A stretch of 64,000 nt of DNA. Source: Bacteroidales bacterium UBA3653 (lineage in GTDB: Bacteria > Bacteroidota > Bacteroidia > Bacteroidales > Paludibacteraceae). The notes under the pieces are model-generated. The model made no database searches. It was not told where the DNA came from and saw only the letters and a program-made list of their open reading frames with translations. The position numbers were made by a program, and so were the translations under genes. Below, in pieces: positions 16,618 through 25,169 of this stretch; position 1 is the first letter of the stretch, and the number at the start of each line of letters is the position of its first letter. The stretch covers positions 48,692-112,691 of the forward strand of contig DFKE01000011.1 of NCBI GenBank assembly GCA_002373505.1. Direction: 5' to 3'.

Positions 16618-17898
16618 ATGCGTAGATTAACTGATTTGATTCTTTTGCTTGCCGCTGTTATATGCACGGCTTGCAGTTCGCCCGAACCGGAAACACCGGT
16701 AAACATATCTATCTCACCGGCGTCTTTAACGATGAAAGTGGGAGACATAACCACCTTGGACCTTACAGGAGCGACAGCAAACATCGAATGGACTTCCTCC
16801 AACGAAGAGGTGGCGAGTGTCTATTACGGTGTGGTTACCGCCAAGGCTATTGGTAAAGCAGAGATTACCGCCAAGGTCGGCTCCGCTTCGGCGAACAGTA
16901 TCATCTATGTCACAGGTACCGACGGCGCTTCACTCCGTATCAGTCCTCCTGTCGTTACTTTGCGGCCGGGAGATGAGTATGATTTCAAGTATGGCAATAC
17001 ATATGATTTGGAGTTGACATGGAGCAGTTCGGATCCGTCTGTGGCTACCATTGACCCAAATGGTCATGTGAAGGCTCTGGCTCCGGGAAGCACCACTATC
17101 ACGCTGGCAACCAATTTGGAGTCCGTCACGGCGCGTGTCTCGGTGGAGCATAGTTGGGGCGAATATACTCTGGTGTGGTCGGATGAGTTCGATGGCTCTG
17201 CATTGGACGAGACCGTATGGAGTTATAATACCGGCGGCAACGGCTGGGGCAACAACGAGAAGCAGTATTACACCTCCCGTCCGGAGAATATCCGCGTACA
17301 GAACGGTATGCTGGAGATCGAGGCACGCAAGGAGCAATACCAGAATAATGAATATACCTCTGCGCGTATCATGTCCAAAAGCAAAAAGACCTTTACGTAT
17401 GGCAAAATGGAGTCCCGTATCAAGTTCCCCGGAGGCAAAGGTACATGGCCGGCTTTCTGGATGATGGGCAACAGCGGCGGCTGGCCTAACTGCGGAGAGA
17501 TAGATATTATCGAGCATGTCGGTAATATACCTGCTCGCGCCTCCTTCGCTCTCCATACCGTCATGAAGAACGGAACGAAAGGCAATAACTGGTCTTCCGT
17601 CAAATGGTTTGATTATTCTCTCGCCGACGATTTCCATACCTATGGTATTGAATGGGCACAGGAGGAAAAGGACGGAAAGGATGTTATCCGCTTCACTGTG
17701 GATGGCGTGCAGTATGCCGAGGTATGGGAAGAACAGATGGATAATAACGACTACTGGCCGTTTAATAAACCGTTCTTCTTTATCTATAACCTCGCTATCG
17801 GCGGTAACATGGGCGGTCAAATAGACGATGCAATCTTTAACCAACAACGTATCATGTACGTCGATTGGGTTCGCGTTTACCAGAGAAGCGATAAATAA
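16618..17898 (+). CDS. GH16 endo-beta-1,3-glucanase lipoprotein with two BIG2 domains
   Basis: The protein has 426 residues. ATG 16618 gives a lipoprotein signal (VICTACSS); an upstream in-frame TTG lies inside the hairpin and is rejected. Two BIG2 domains (about 30-105 and 108-180) precede a GH16 catalytic domain starting YTLVWSDEFDGS. The active site is GEIDIIEHVG with nucleophile Glu294, Asp296 and acid/base Glu299. The insertion pattern (WPAFWMMGN, then the WPFNKPFFFIYNLAIGG block and a VDWVRVYQR end) is that of laminarinases. It hydrolyses internal beta-1,3 (or mixed) glucosidic bonds, probably on the cell surface. Part of the susC operon, 14 nt before the GH128 gene. Confidence 0.92.
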   Translation: MRRLTDLILLLAAVICTACSSPEPETPVNISISPASLTMKVGDITTLDLTGATANIEWTSSNEEVASVYYGVVTAKAIGKAEITAKVGSASANSIIYVTGTDGASLRISPPVVTLRPGDEYDFKYGNTYDLELTWSSSDPSVATIDPNGHVKALAPGSTTITLATNLESVTARVSVEHSWGEYTLVWSDEFDGSALDETVWSYNTGGNGWGNNEKQYYTSRPENIRVQNGMLEIEARKEQYQNNEYTSARIMSKSKKTFTYGKMESRIKFPGGKGTWPAFWMMGNSGGWPNCGEIDIIEHVGNIPARASFALHTVMKNGTKGNNWSSVKWFDYSLADDFHTYGIEWAQEEKDGKDVIRFTVDGVQYAEVWEEQMDNNDYWPFNKPFFFIYNLAIGGNMGGQIDDAIFNQQRIMYVDWVRVYQRSDK

Positions 17899-17912
17899 AC
17901 CGGATACAAGAC

Positions 17913-19244
17913 ATGAATAAGAGTCAAATAAGAGTTATTAGCGAGGCAAGTAAGAGGCAACTCGTGGGTATTTTGTCTCTGGCGCTCTGTTTTTGGAGTT
18001 GTACGCCATCCGATACACCGGAAAAAACAGACCCTGCTGACGAGACGAATGTAGTGGACGTAATGCCGAAATCTGCCAAACGAGGCGTGTCCTTCAATTT
18101 CAATCAGTTGCCGGACCTACCGTTGCTTTCTCCCTATATATCATGGGATTATAACTGGGGCAATACGCCTATGGATGATGCCGCGGCATGGTTTGACGCA
18201 AACGAGATGGATTTCTGCCCGATGTGCTGGAACGGCAACTATAGTGCGGACAAGATCCGTGCGTTCGTAGTTGCGCATCCCAATACCAAATATCTGCTGG
18301 CGTTCAACGAACCGAACCTGACGGACCAAGCGAATATGACGCCGTCCAAAGCAGCAGAGTTATGGCCGCCGGTAGTGGCTTTAGCCAAAGAGCTGAACCT
18401 CAAACTGGTCTCTCCGGCGATGAACTACGGTACGCTGGCGGGCTATAGCAATCCTATCAAATGGCTCGATGAGTTCTTCTCCCAGCCGGGGGTATCTATC
18501 AATGATATTGACGCAATAGCCATCCACTGCTATATGTCCTCTCCATCGGCGGTACAGGGATATATCGAGATGTTTGAGAAATACAACAAACCGATCTGGA
18601 TGACGGAGTTCTGCGCATGGGATCCTGCCCCCAGCGGCTATCCTACCCAGATGGATTATATGTGCGCGGTGCTCAATTATATGGAGAGCCGCCCGTCCGT
18701 GCAACGATATGCATGGTTCATGCCCCGTATGAGCGGTAAAGTGGAGTCTGTGCCATATAACCAGCTCCTGACGCACGATTACCCGGCGGAACTGACGGAG
18801 TTAGGGAAGATGTATTGCTATTTCTCGCCGATGGATACTACCGTTTGGTTAAGAGCCAACAGACCTATCTATGCCTCGGAATATACGCGGGTAGCGAATA
18901 ACGGTCTCTCCATGCGTCCGACCAATGATACCGAGATGGTAACCGCTATCGGACGGGACGGGCTGATGATCACCAATTTTGCGCAGGGGCAGCAGCTGAG
19001 TTATCAACTCTATCTGCCTACAGCCGCCAAACAGGTAACGCTCCGGTATTGCGGTTATGCCAATTCGATATGCGAGTTGCTCATTGACGGGCAGTCTGCG
19101 AACTTCATTGATATGCCGCGTAACGGCAGTTCGACAGAGTGGGTTACCGCTACGATTTCGCAACCAATCAAAGCAGGAAAACATACAATTACCTTATCGC
19201 TTTTCTCGGGCAGCTGCTCGTTAAGCACTATTCAAATACAATAA
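17913..19244 (+). CDS. GH128-type endo-beta-1,3-glucanase lipoprotein
   Basis: The protein has 443 residues with a lipoprotein signal ending CFWSC. The TIM-barrel domain (about 50-290) carries LLAFNEPNLTDQANM with the putative acid/base Glu133 and WMTEFCAWD with the putative nucleophile Glu232. The 99-residue spacing and the short barrel fit family GH128 (glycosyl hydrolase 'catalytic core', Asl1-like), whose members cleave beta-1,3-glucan. The C-terminal 130 residues form a beta-sandwich (YQLYLPTAAKQVTLRYCGY) resembling a CBM6-like module. Sits between two GH16 genes with gaps of 14 and 4 nt, so clearly co-transcribed. Confidence 0.85.
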   Translation: MNKSQIRVISEASKRQLVGILSLALCFWSCTPSDTPEKTDPADETNVVDVMPKSAKRGVSFNFNQLPDLPLLSPYISWDYNWGNTPMDDAAAWFDANEMDFCPMCWNGNYSADKIRAFVVAHPNTKYLLAFNEPNLTDQANMTPSKAAELWPPVVALAKELNLKLVSPAMNYGTLAGYSNPIKWLDEFFSQPGVSINDIDAIAIHCYMSSPSAVQGYIEMFEKYNKPIWMTEFCAWDPAPSGYPTQMDYMCAVLNYMESRPSVQRYAWFMPRMSGKVESVPYNQLLTHDYPAELTELGKMYCYFSPMDTTVWLRANRPIYASEYTRVANNGLSMRPTNDTEMVTAIGRDGLMITNFAQGQQLSYQLYLPTAAKQVTLRYCGYANSICELLIDGQSANFIDMPRNGSSTEWVTATISQPIKAGKHTITLSLFSGSCSLSTIQIQ

Positions 19245-19248
19245 ATCG

Positions 19249-20283
19249 ATGAAAAAACTTTGTACACTTTTGTCCGCATTGTGTCTGGCTGGAATGGCAA
19301 CGGCACAGGATTATGAACTTGTGTGGAATGAGGATTTTACGGACGAAGCGCTGGATACCCAAGTGTGGAATATCGAGGTGAACGGCGACGGCGGAGGCAA
19401 CAACGAGTTGCAGTATTATTGCGAGAAAGGAGTGTCGCTCGGTGTTGAACCTACTACCGGTAAGCATTGTTTGATTCTTACGGCTACCAAAGAGGAATAC
19501 CATAGCAAACATTGTACCTCCGGTCGTGTGAATACCAAGAACAAGATGACCTATACCTTCGGCCGTATTGATGCGCGTATCAAGTTCCCCCAGACAGCCA
19601 ACGGCCTCTGGCCCGCTTTCTGGCAGATGGGAAACAACTTCGACCAAGTAGGCTGGCCAAAATGCGGAGAGACGGACATCATCGAGTTAGGCAACAGCAA
19701 CGGTTTCAACGGTACGCAGGATCGCTATTTCAACGGAGCTATGCATGTAGGCAGGGCGTGGGATGCTGTTTGGAGCGACGCACAAGCCGTGACATGGAAC
19801 TACTCTGTAGAAGATACTTTCCATATAGTGACGATGATATGGACGCCGACATCCATTGATATGTATATGGATAAAGAGGCTCATCCGGAGAACGGAGCTT
19901 ATTTCCATGCGGATTTGGAGCCTAACAACGATGCGAACTACAACCGCCAGCTGGTGTTCGGCAAGCCGAACTTCGTTATTGCGAACCTTGCTGTGGGAGG
20001 TAATTTTCCGCAGATATGGGACATTAACAAGATCACTGCGCTTGCTAATGGTCCGCGGTCGGTATATATCGACTGGATCCGTATCTATCAGCGAGGAGAT
20101 GCGAACGAGTCGTTTGTCTGCCCGTCGGCATCCGATGAGATAGAGCCGGAGAGGGCGCAAGGAATAGAGGTAGTCGAAAGTCAAAAGTCAAAAGTCGAAA
20201 GCCGGAAGGTGCTCCGCAACGGACAGTTGCTTATCCGCAGAGGAGAGAATGTTTATACCATAACCGGACAAATCATAAAATAA
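19249..20283 (+). CDS. Secreted GH16 beta-glucanase with short C-terminal tag
   Basis: The protein has 344 residues with a standard (not lipoprotein) signal peptide, cut near ATAQ. The GH16 domain carries GETDIIELG with Glu141, Asp143 and Glu146, and spans residues 20-285. It begins YELVWNEDF and ends YIDWIRIYQRGD. It lacks BIG2 domains. After a linker built of heptamer-encoded residues (SQKSKVESRK) it ends in the NGQLLIRRG...YTITGQ tail shared with two other proteins of the locus, probably a T9SS-type sorting or secretion tag. Predicted to cut beta-1,3-glucan outside the cell. Starts 4 nt after the GH128 gene. Confidence 0.9.
   Translation: MKKLCTLLSALCLAGMATAQDYELVWNEDFTDEALDTQVWNIEVNGDGGGNNELQYYCEKGVSLGVEPTTGKHCLILTATKEEYHSKHCTSGRVNTKNKMTYTFGRIDARIKFPQTANGLWPAFWQMGNNFDQVGWPKCGETDIIELGNSNGFNGTQDRYFNGAMHVGRAWDAVWSDAQAVTWNYSVEDTFHIVTMIWTPTSIDMYMDKEAHPENGAYFHADLEPNNDANYNRQLVFGKPNFVIANLAVGGNFPQIWDINKITALANGPRSVYIDWIRIYQRGDANESFVCPSASDEIEPERAQGIEVVESQKSKVESRKVLRNGQLLIRRGENVYTITGQIIK
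20173..20200 (+). repeat. In-frame heptamer array GTCGAAA/GTCAAAA (four units)
   Basis: GTCGAAA, GTCAAAA, GTCAAAA, GTCGAAA follow each other with exact 7-bp period inside the GH16 gene and encode part of SQKSKVESRK, a linker before the C-terminal tag. The same word occurs in the sprA gene 40 kb away. Confidence 0.8.
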
Positions 20284-20290
20284 CAATATC

Positions 20291-21268
20291 ATGAAACAGA
20301 ACAAAATTTTCATTATGCTGATGGCAGGTCTTTGCTTGTTCGCTTGCAAGGAACCTAACACTCCGGAAGTAATCAATGTAGAATCTGTCACGTTGGATCA
20401 ATCTACTATGCAGTTGACGGTTGGAGCTTCTGCAACGCTGGTCGCAACCGTCACTCCGAAGAATGCCGCTATCGTAGAGTGGAGTACTTCCAATCCCTCT
20501 GTGGCTGTAGTTGTAAATGGACAAGTGACCGGCATCTCCGATGGCGTGGCTGTTGTAGCAGCGGCTGCGGGGTCGAAAGTGGCGACGTGTGTCGTTTCTG
20601 TCGGCAATGCAGGTGGTCAAGGCGGACAAGGCGGTACTACCACCTCGTATGAGCAGTATCTGGAGGGGTCTGACTACTACGTATTCCTGATGGATGACAA
20701 GGCACTGAGCCGCATCAAAGGTACAGTGCATGACTATCGCATCAATGGTGAATATGCCTCGCCAGGCAATCCTGGACCAGGTGTGACCTGCACGATGGAT
20801 ATTTGGAACGGTGATGTTACTGACGCTAACTTCGGCACCTGCAAGGGTGCTTCGGCTTTTGGTGATTTGGATGTGGAATGGATGTATTGGAAATCCGGCT
20901 CGCTGGCATGGGGAAATATCTGTGGTGGTATTCGTCAGTGGGGCGAATGTGATTTCACGGGAGTGACAGAGGATTATGACTTTGTGATAATCTATCGCAC
21001 ACCGCGTAGGTTGGCTGGTACAAGCGTGAGCGTCCGCTTATTTAGCACTACGGGTGGCGAACATGCTGTGAATAGCGGTATGATCTCGCAGAGCCATGGC
21101 GAATGGGATGTAGCCGAATGGTCAATGGCAGAGTGGTTTGCCGACGGCCTAGATTGGTCGCAGACTATCATTGGTAGTCAAAGTAATGTGGTATATACTC
21201 CGGCATTAGTTGTTGAGGGCGGAGGCCGCGAATTGGAGATTTGTGCGATCTTCTGCTACAAAAAGTAA
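20291..21268 (+). CDS. Second BIG2 surface glycan-binding lipoprotein
   Basis: The protein has 325 residues with a lipoprotein signal (LCLFAC, Cys 19), a BIG2 domain (about 28-105, with WSTSNPSVAVV), a Gly/Gln linker (GGQGGQGG) and a unique C-terminal domain (about 118-325) rich in Trp and ending ICAIFCYKK. No hydrolase signature is visible. The general plan equals that of the lipoprotein at 15557. It begins 7 nt after the second GH16 gene and is followed by a third, suggesting a repeated 'binding protein plus GH16' cassette within the operon. Role inferred: surface capture of glucan with different specificity. Confidence 0.7.
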   Translation: MKQNKIFIMLMAGLCLFACKEPNTPEVINVESVTLDQSTMQLTVGASATLVATVTPKNAAIVEWSTSNPSVAVVVNGQVTGISDGVAVVAAAAGSKVATCVVSVGNAGGQGGQGGTTTSYEQYLEGSDYYVFLMDDKALSRIKGTVHDYRINGEYASPGNPGPGVTCTMDIWNGDVTDANFGTCKGASAFGDLDVEWMYWKSGSLAWGNICGGIRQWGECDFTGVTEDYDFVIIYRTPRRLAGTSVSVRLFSTTGGEHAVNSGMISQSHGEWDVAEWSMAEWFADGLDWSQTIIGSQSNVVYTPALVVEGGGRELEICAIFCYKK

Positions 21269-21282
21269 ATCTCTCTCTCTTT

Positions 21283-22566
21283 GTGGCTAAAAGCTTGCAC
21301 GGTTATATAGTATGTCTGGCAACCTGCGTGCTTTGGGGTTGCGGAACTACGACGGTGGAAGATTCAATTCATCTGTCAACCAATGTGCTGCAACTGGCTG
21401 TGGGGGAATCACAGATGTTGACCGCAGTAGCTACAACAGATGTGACATGGCAATCGGAAGATTCATCTATTGCGCGCGTTGAGGATGGGTTGGTAACCGC
21501 TATTGGTGTAGGCAAAACGCTCATTACTGTTACTGCAGGTAAGGCGCAGGCGGTATGTCAGGTATATGTGGTTAGCGCCAGAGGCTCTACGCTGGCATTA
21601 CCCAAGGCATACATGCAAGTAGATAAGGGTACGGTACAGTTGATGGAGGTAATATCGATGTACGATGTGCCGCTCACTTGGACCTCGACCGACACGACAG
21701 TAGCGATAGTGGATGAGGAAGGCTGGCTTCACGCCTTGCATCCTGGGCACACAACGATTACGGTAAGCAACGGAGCAGAAAGTGCTTCGTGTTACTTGGC
21801 GGTCCGGCATAAGTGGGGCGAATACGAGTTGGTCTGGACTGATGAGTTCGACGGCACGGAACTGGACCGCACGTCGTGGAACGTAGAGGTGAACGGTAAC
21901 GGAGGCGGCAATAATGAGCTGCAATACTATACCGACCGTCCCGTCAACTTGCGTGTTGAGAGCGGAAACCTCATCATAGAGGCACGCCGGGAGAACTACG
22001 GCGGACGGCAGTACACCTCCGCTCGTATCAATACAATGGGCAAACGCACGTTTCTCTACGGCAAGATAGAAGCGCGAATTATGTTCCCTTCCGGTGGAGG
22101 CACCTGGCCAGCATTCTGGATGATGGGCAACGACTACGGTCGCGTAGGCTGGCCTGCCTGCGGAGAGACGGATATAGTAGAGCACATTGGTAATGAACCG
22201 CAGTTGGTATCACACGCGTTGCATTATCCATACAAGAGCGGCGGGAATTGCTGGTCAACCAGGCAATACCATGAGGGAGTGGAAAACCAATACCACATCT
22301 ACGGTATAGAATGGTTGCAGGAAGAGGAATACGGACGGGATATGATCCGGTTCCTATATGACGGCAAAGTGCATGCCACCCAGTCCGAGACACTGGAGAA
22401 TATGGACGATGAGTATTACTGGCCGTTTAACAAAGAGAATTTTCTCCTCCTCAATATGGCCATAGGAGGCTCAATGGGAGGAAAAGTAAATGACGCGATA
22501 TTTAATCAACCGGTACAAATGAAAGTGGATTGGATACGTGTTTATCAGCGAAAAGAAATTGATTAA
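21283..22566 (+). CDS. GH16 endo-beta-glucanase lipoprotein, probable GTG start
   Basis: No in-frame ATG precedes the signal sequence. GTG 21283 gives 427 residues and a good lipoprotein signal (LATCVLWGC); TTG 21241 would overlap the previous gene by 28 nt and lengthens the signal unnaturally. Two BIG2 domains (about 25-95 and 100-170) lead to the GH16 domain, starting YELVWTDEFDG, with GETDIVEHIG (Glu295, Asp297, Glu300). Overall it is a paralogue of the 16618 enzyme with the same domain order and the same WPFNKENFLLLNMAIGG block. Predicted surface beta-1,3-glucanase. Confidence 0.88.
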   Translation: MAKSLHGYIVCLATCVLWGCGTTTVEDSIHLSTNVLQLAVGESQMLTAVATTDVTWQSEDSSIARVEDGLVTAIGVGKTLITVTAGKAQAVCQVYVVSARGSTLALPKAYMQVDKGTVQLMEVISMYDVPLTWTSTDTTVAIVDEEGWLHALHPGHTTITVSNGAESASCYLAVRHKWGEYELVWTDEFDGTELDRTSWNVEVNGNGGGNNELQYYTDRPVNLRVESGNLIIEARRENYGGRQYTSARINTMGKRTFLYGKIEARIMFPSGGGTWPAFWMMGNDYGRVGWPACGETDIVEHIGNEPQLVSHALHYPYKSGGNCWSTRQYHEGVENQYHIYGIEWLQEEEYGRDMIRFLYDGKVHATQSETLENMDDEYYWPFNKENFLLLNMAIGGSMGGKVNDAIFNQPVQMKVDWIRVYQRKEID

Positions 22567-22570
22567 TAGT

Positions 22571-23584
22571 ATGAAATCAAAAATGAGAAAGACGATCTTC
22601 TGTATTCTGTCAGCGATAGCGGTCTGTACTCTGTATTCTTGTGCCAAACCGGAGTGGGAGTTGGTCTGGTCCGATGAGTTTGACGGCGAGACCTTGAACA
22701 CCGCTTATTGGAACGTAGAGGACAACGCCCGCGGCGGCGGAAACGCCGAGTTGCAGTATTACACGCCGAAGAACGTGACGATCGAGAAACACCCTGTTTC
22801 CGGCGAAGGGTGCTTGGTTCTCAATGCGCAGCGTGAGAATTACAAGAACAGACCTTGTACGTCAGCTCGTTTGAATACGCAGGACAAGGTGACGGTAGAG
22901 TACGGCAAGGTGGAGGCACGTATCGCTTTCCCTTATACGGCAGACGGCCTCTGGCCCGCTTTCTGGATGCTGGGTAATAACCTTGCACACGACCTGGGCA
23001 ATAATGATGATATAGACACCCGTGCCGCCAAGTTAGCGGAGCAAGGAATGGTCGTTTGGCCCAAGTGCGGCGAGATAGACATATGCGAGATGGGACACGT
23101 GAACGGCATCAAAGCCGGCACACAGGACCGCTATTTCAACGGAGCATGCCATTGGGGCGAGAGTTTCAATAACGGAGCGTACCCAAATTACGGCCAGTTC
23201 AACACTGCCGACTATCCGGTGCAGGGCGATTTCCACTTGTTTACGTTAGTATGGACTGAAGATTCTATCGCCATGTATCTGGATTTAGCCGAAGGTCAGA
23301 AGTCTAAAGACGAAAGCATTTTTCCTGAGGCTGAGCCTTATTTCCAACTCTCCCTGCGGGGCAAAGAGATCAATGAACCGGGGCATTATTTCAATCATCC
23401 GTTCTATCTGGTGCTGAATCTGTCCGTGGGAGGTTTCTTCCCCGATATGCCTGCGGCGGAGAAATATCCGGAGGTGATACCGATGGACGATCCTTCTTTC
23501 CTGAAAGTGACCGCTCTTCCGGAGGACGGCACACCGGTAAAAATGTATGTGGATTATATCAGGGTTTTCAAGAAAAACCGTTAA
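22571..23584 (+). CDS. GH16 beta-glucanase lipoprotein
   Basis: ATG 22571 (or 22583) follows the previous stop by 4 nt and gives a lipoprotein signal ending LYSC, so the longer frame from 22538 is rejected. The protein has 337 residues. It consists of a GH16 domain directly after the lipid anchor, starting WELVWSDEFDG, with GEIDICEMG (Glu168, Asp170, Glu173). Compared with the other three it has an extra loop around the active site (DLGNNDDIDTRAAKLAEQG before the motif) and a long insert near 240-300, so its specificity may differ. A short heptamer-type repeat encodes GQKSKDES near residue 243. Ends YVDYIRVFKKN. Confidence 0.88.
   Translation: MKSKMRKTIFCILSAIAVCTLYSCAKPEWELVWSDEFDGETLNTAYWNVEDNARGGGNAELQYYTPKNVTIEKHPVSGEGCLVLNAQRENYKNRPCTSARLNTQDKVTVEYGKVEARIAFPYTADGLWPAFWMLGNNLAHDLGNNDDIDTRAAKLAEQGMVVWPKCGEIDICEMGHVNGIKAGTQDRYFNGACHWGESFNNGAYPNYGQFNTADYPVQGDFHLFTLVWTEDSIAMYLDLAEGQKSKDESIFPEAEPYFQLSLRGKEINEPGHYFNHPFYLVLNLSVGGFFPDMPAAEKYPEVIPMDDPSFLKVTALPEDGTPVKMYVDYIRVFKKNR
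23295..23315 (+). repeat. In-frame degenerate heptamers (GTCAGAA GTCTAAA GACGAAA)
   Basis: Three 7-bp units inside the fourth GH16 gene encode part of GQKSKDES. They resemble the GTCGAAA/GTCAAAA arrays in the second GH16 gene and in sprA, and may be an older copy. Confidence 0.5.
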
Positions 23585-23628
23585 ACTGTTAAACAGTTAA
23601 ATTGTTAAACCGTTAAATTGTTAACAGA
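23581..23628 (+). repeat. Tandem array, six 8-bp units (TTAAAnnG)
   Basis: TTAAACTG, TTAAACAG, TTAAATTG, TTAAACCG, TTAAATTG, TTAACAGA run with exact 8-bp period. The first unit contains the stop codon of the GH16 gene and the array ends 5 nt before the transporter ATG, so it is practically the whole spacer. Confidence 0.8.
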
Positions 23629-23633
23629 TAGTT

Positions 23634-25091
23634 ATGAAACTGAGTGTTAAAGAAAAGTTAGGTTACAGTTTAGGTGACACGGCGTCCCATTTTGTGTGGG
23701 ATCTGGTCAATTTCTGGTTGATTTTCTATTACACCGACGTACTGGGAATCAGTCCTGCATGGTCCACCGCCATCGCTATTCTGGGTACAATCATGGATGC
23801 CGTGATGGATCCTGTCGTCGGAATCTGGGCGGATAGGACGAACACGCGATGGGGCAAGTTCCGTCCGTTCCTGTTGTTCGGTTGTGTTCCGTTTGCGCTG
23901 TTTGCCTTTCTGGCGTTCTTCGGACCTGATCTGCAAGGCAATGCGCTGATAGCCTATATCCTGCCGATGTTTATCGGTCTGCGGATAGTATATGCCATCG
24001 TGAATATCCCTTATTCGTCGCTTGGCGCCGTGATGACGGATGATTCGATAGAGCGTGCCGGACTGAATTCGTTCCGTTTCGTGGCAGCCAACCTCGGGCA
24101 GCTGATAGTATCGGGTTTTGCACTGTATATCGTGTATTACCTCGGATCTCATGCAACGGGAATGGATTACTCCATCATGGCAGACGATGCGGCGCGCAAA
24201 CTGTTTATGGAAGGTGCGGCTGCCAATTCGGTTCTTGTGCGTTCGTCGTATATCATCGGTTTCCGTTACTTGGTGGCTATCTTCGGCTGCGTGGGTATCA
24301 TTCTGTTCCTGATCACCTTCTTTACTACGCATGAGCGTGTGGCGCCTCCCAAACGCCAGGATGCGCATCTGGGACGGGATTTCAAATATCTGTTCAAGAA
24401 CAGACCATGGGTGGTTTTGACATTAGTAGGCATCGTGTCGTTTATCATGTTCGCCATCCAGAATATATCCGCCACCTATTATTTCAAGTATTTCCTCGGT
24501 GCGGAATCCAAGAGCCAGATCTTCAATATCTTGGGTACTGTGGCTCTTATTATCGCTATTCCTACGACCAAACCGCTTGTGAAGAAATACGGTGCGAAAC
24601 AGCTCTATATCGTTTGTTCGCTGCTGTCGGGCTTCTTCTTCTGCATGCTTTTCTTCGCGGGCAAGAATTTTGTACTGATCAATATCTTCAACTGTCTGGG
24701 TAAGATTGCTTATGCGCCGGCTATCTCGTTGCTATGGACGATGCTGGCAGACGCAGCGGACTACGGGGAGTGGAAATTCCAGCGCCGTACAACGGGTCTG
24801 TGCCTCTCTGCGGCGGTCTTTGCACAGAAGATAGGATGGTCTATCGGTGCTGCCTTGTTCGGCGTAGTCATGTCGATGATCGGATATAACGCCGATCTGC
24901 TGACTATTGACCAGATCCAGCATACACCGCTGATTATGAACACCTTCCATTGGATGTTCGGTATTGTTCCCGGTGTGTTGTATGCCTCGTGCGCTATCTT
25001 TTTAGCGTTCTATAATCTGGACACCGCCACCATGGAACAGATGAAGGCTGAGTTGGAGGCCCAACGGGAGTCCGAAGCACGCTCGAAATAG
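23634..25091 (+). CDS. GPH/MFS-family sugar:cation symporter
   Basis: The protein has 485 residues and about 12 membrane segments. The N-terminal KEKLGYSLGDTASHFVWDLV and MDPVVGIWADRTNTRWGKFR are the signature of the glycoside-pentoside-hexuronide (MelB-like) symporters; a second family block is the ADAADYGEWKFQRRTTGL region near 375. It carries sugars or short oligosaccharides across the inner membrane using a cation gradient. Its place directly before a cytoplasmic glycoside phosphorylase suggests the substrate is laminaribiose or short beta-1,3-gluco-oligosaccharides taken up intact. Substrate is inferred. Confidence 0.88.
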   Translation: MKLSVKEKLGYSLGDTASHFVWDLVNFWLIFYYTDVLGISPAWSTAIAILGTIMDAVMDPVVGIWADRTNTRWGKFRPFLLFGCVPFALFAFLAFFGPDLQGNALIAYILPMFIGLRIVYAIVNIPYSSLGAVMTDDSIERAGLNSFRFVAANLGQLIVSGFALYIVYYLGSHATGMDYSIMADDAARKLFMEGAAANSVLVRSSYIIGFRYLVAIFGCVGIILFLITFFTTHERVAPPKRQDAHLGRDFKYLFKNRPWVVLTLVGIVSFIMFAIQNISATYYFKYFLGAESKSQIFNILGTVALIIAIPTTKPLVKKYGAKQLYIVCSLLSGFFFCMLFFAGKNFVLINIFNCLGKIAYAPAISLLWTMLADAADYGEWKFQRRTTGLCLSAAVFAQKIGWSIGAALFGVVMSMIGYNADLLTIDQIQHTPLIMNTFHWMFGIVPGVLYASCAIFLAFYNLDTATMEQMKAELEAQRESEARSK

Positions 25092-25100
25092 TACCGCCAA

Positions 25101-25130
25101 CCACTAAATATCACTAAGAATCACTAACGT
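25101..25130 (+). repeat. Tandem array, three 10-bp units (nCACTAAnnn)
   Basis: CCACTAAATA, TCACTAAGAA, TCACTAACGT with exact 10-bp period lie between the transporter stop (25091) and the phosphorylase start (25170). Confidence 0.65.
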
Positions 25131-25169
25131 TTTATTTTCGGACTGAGTGTTCGAAAAAATAAGATAACC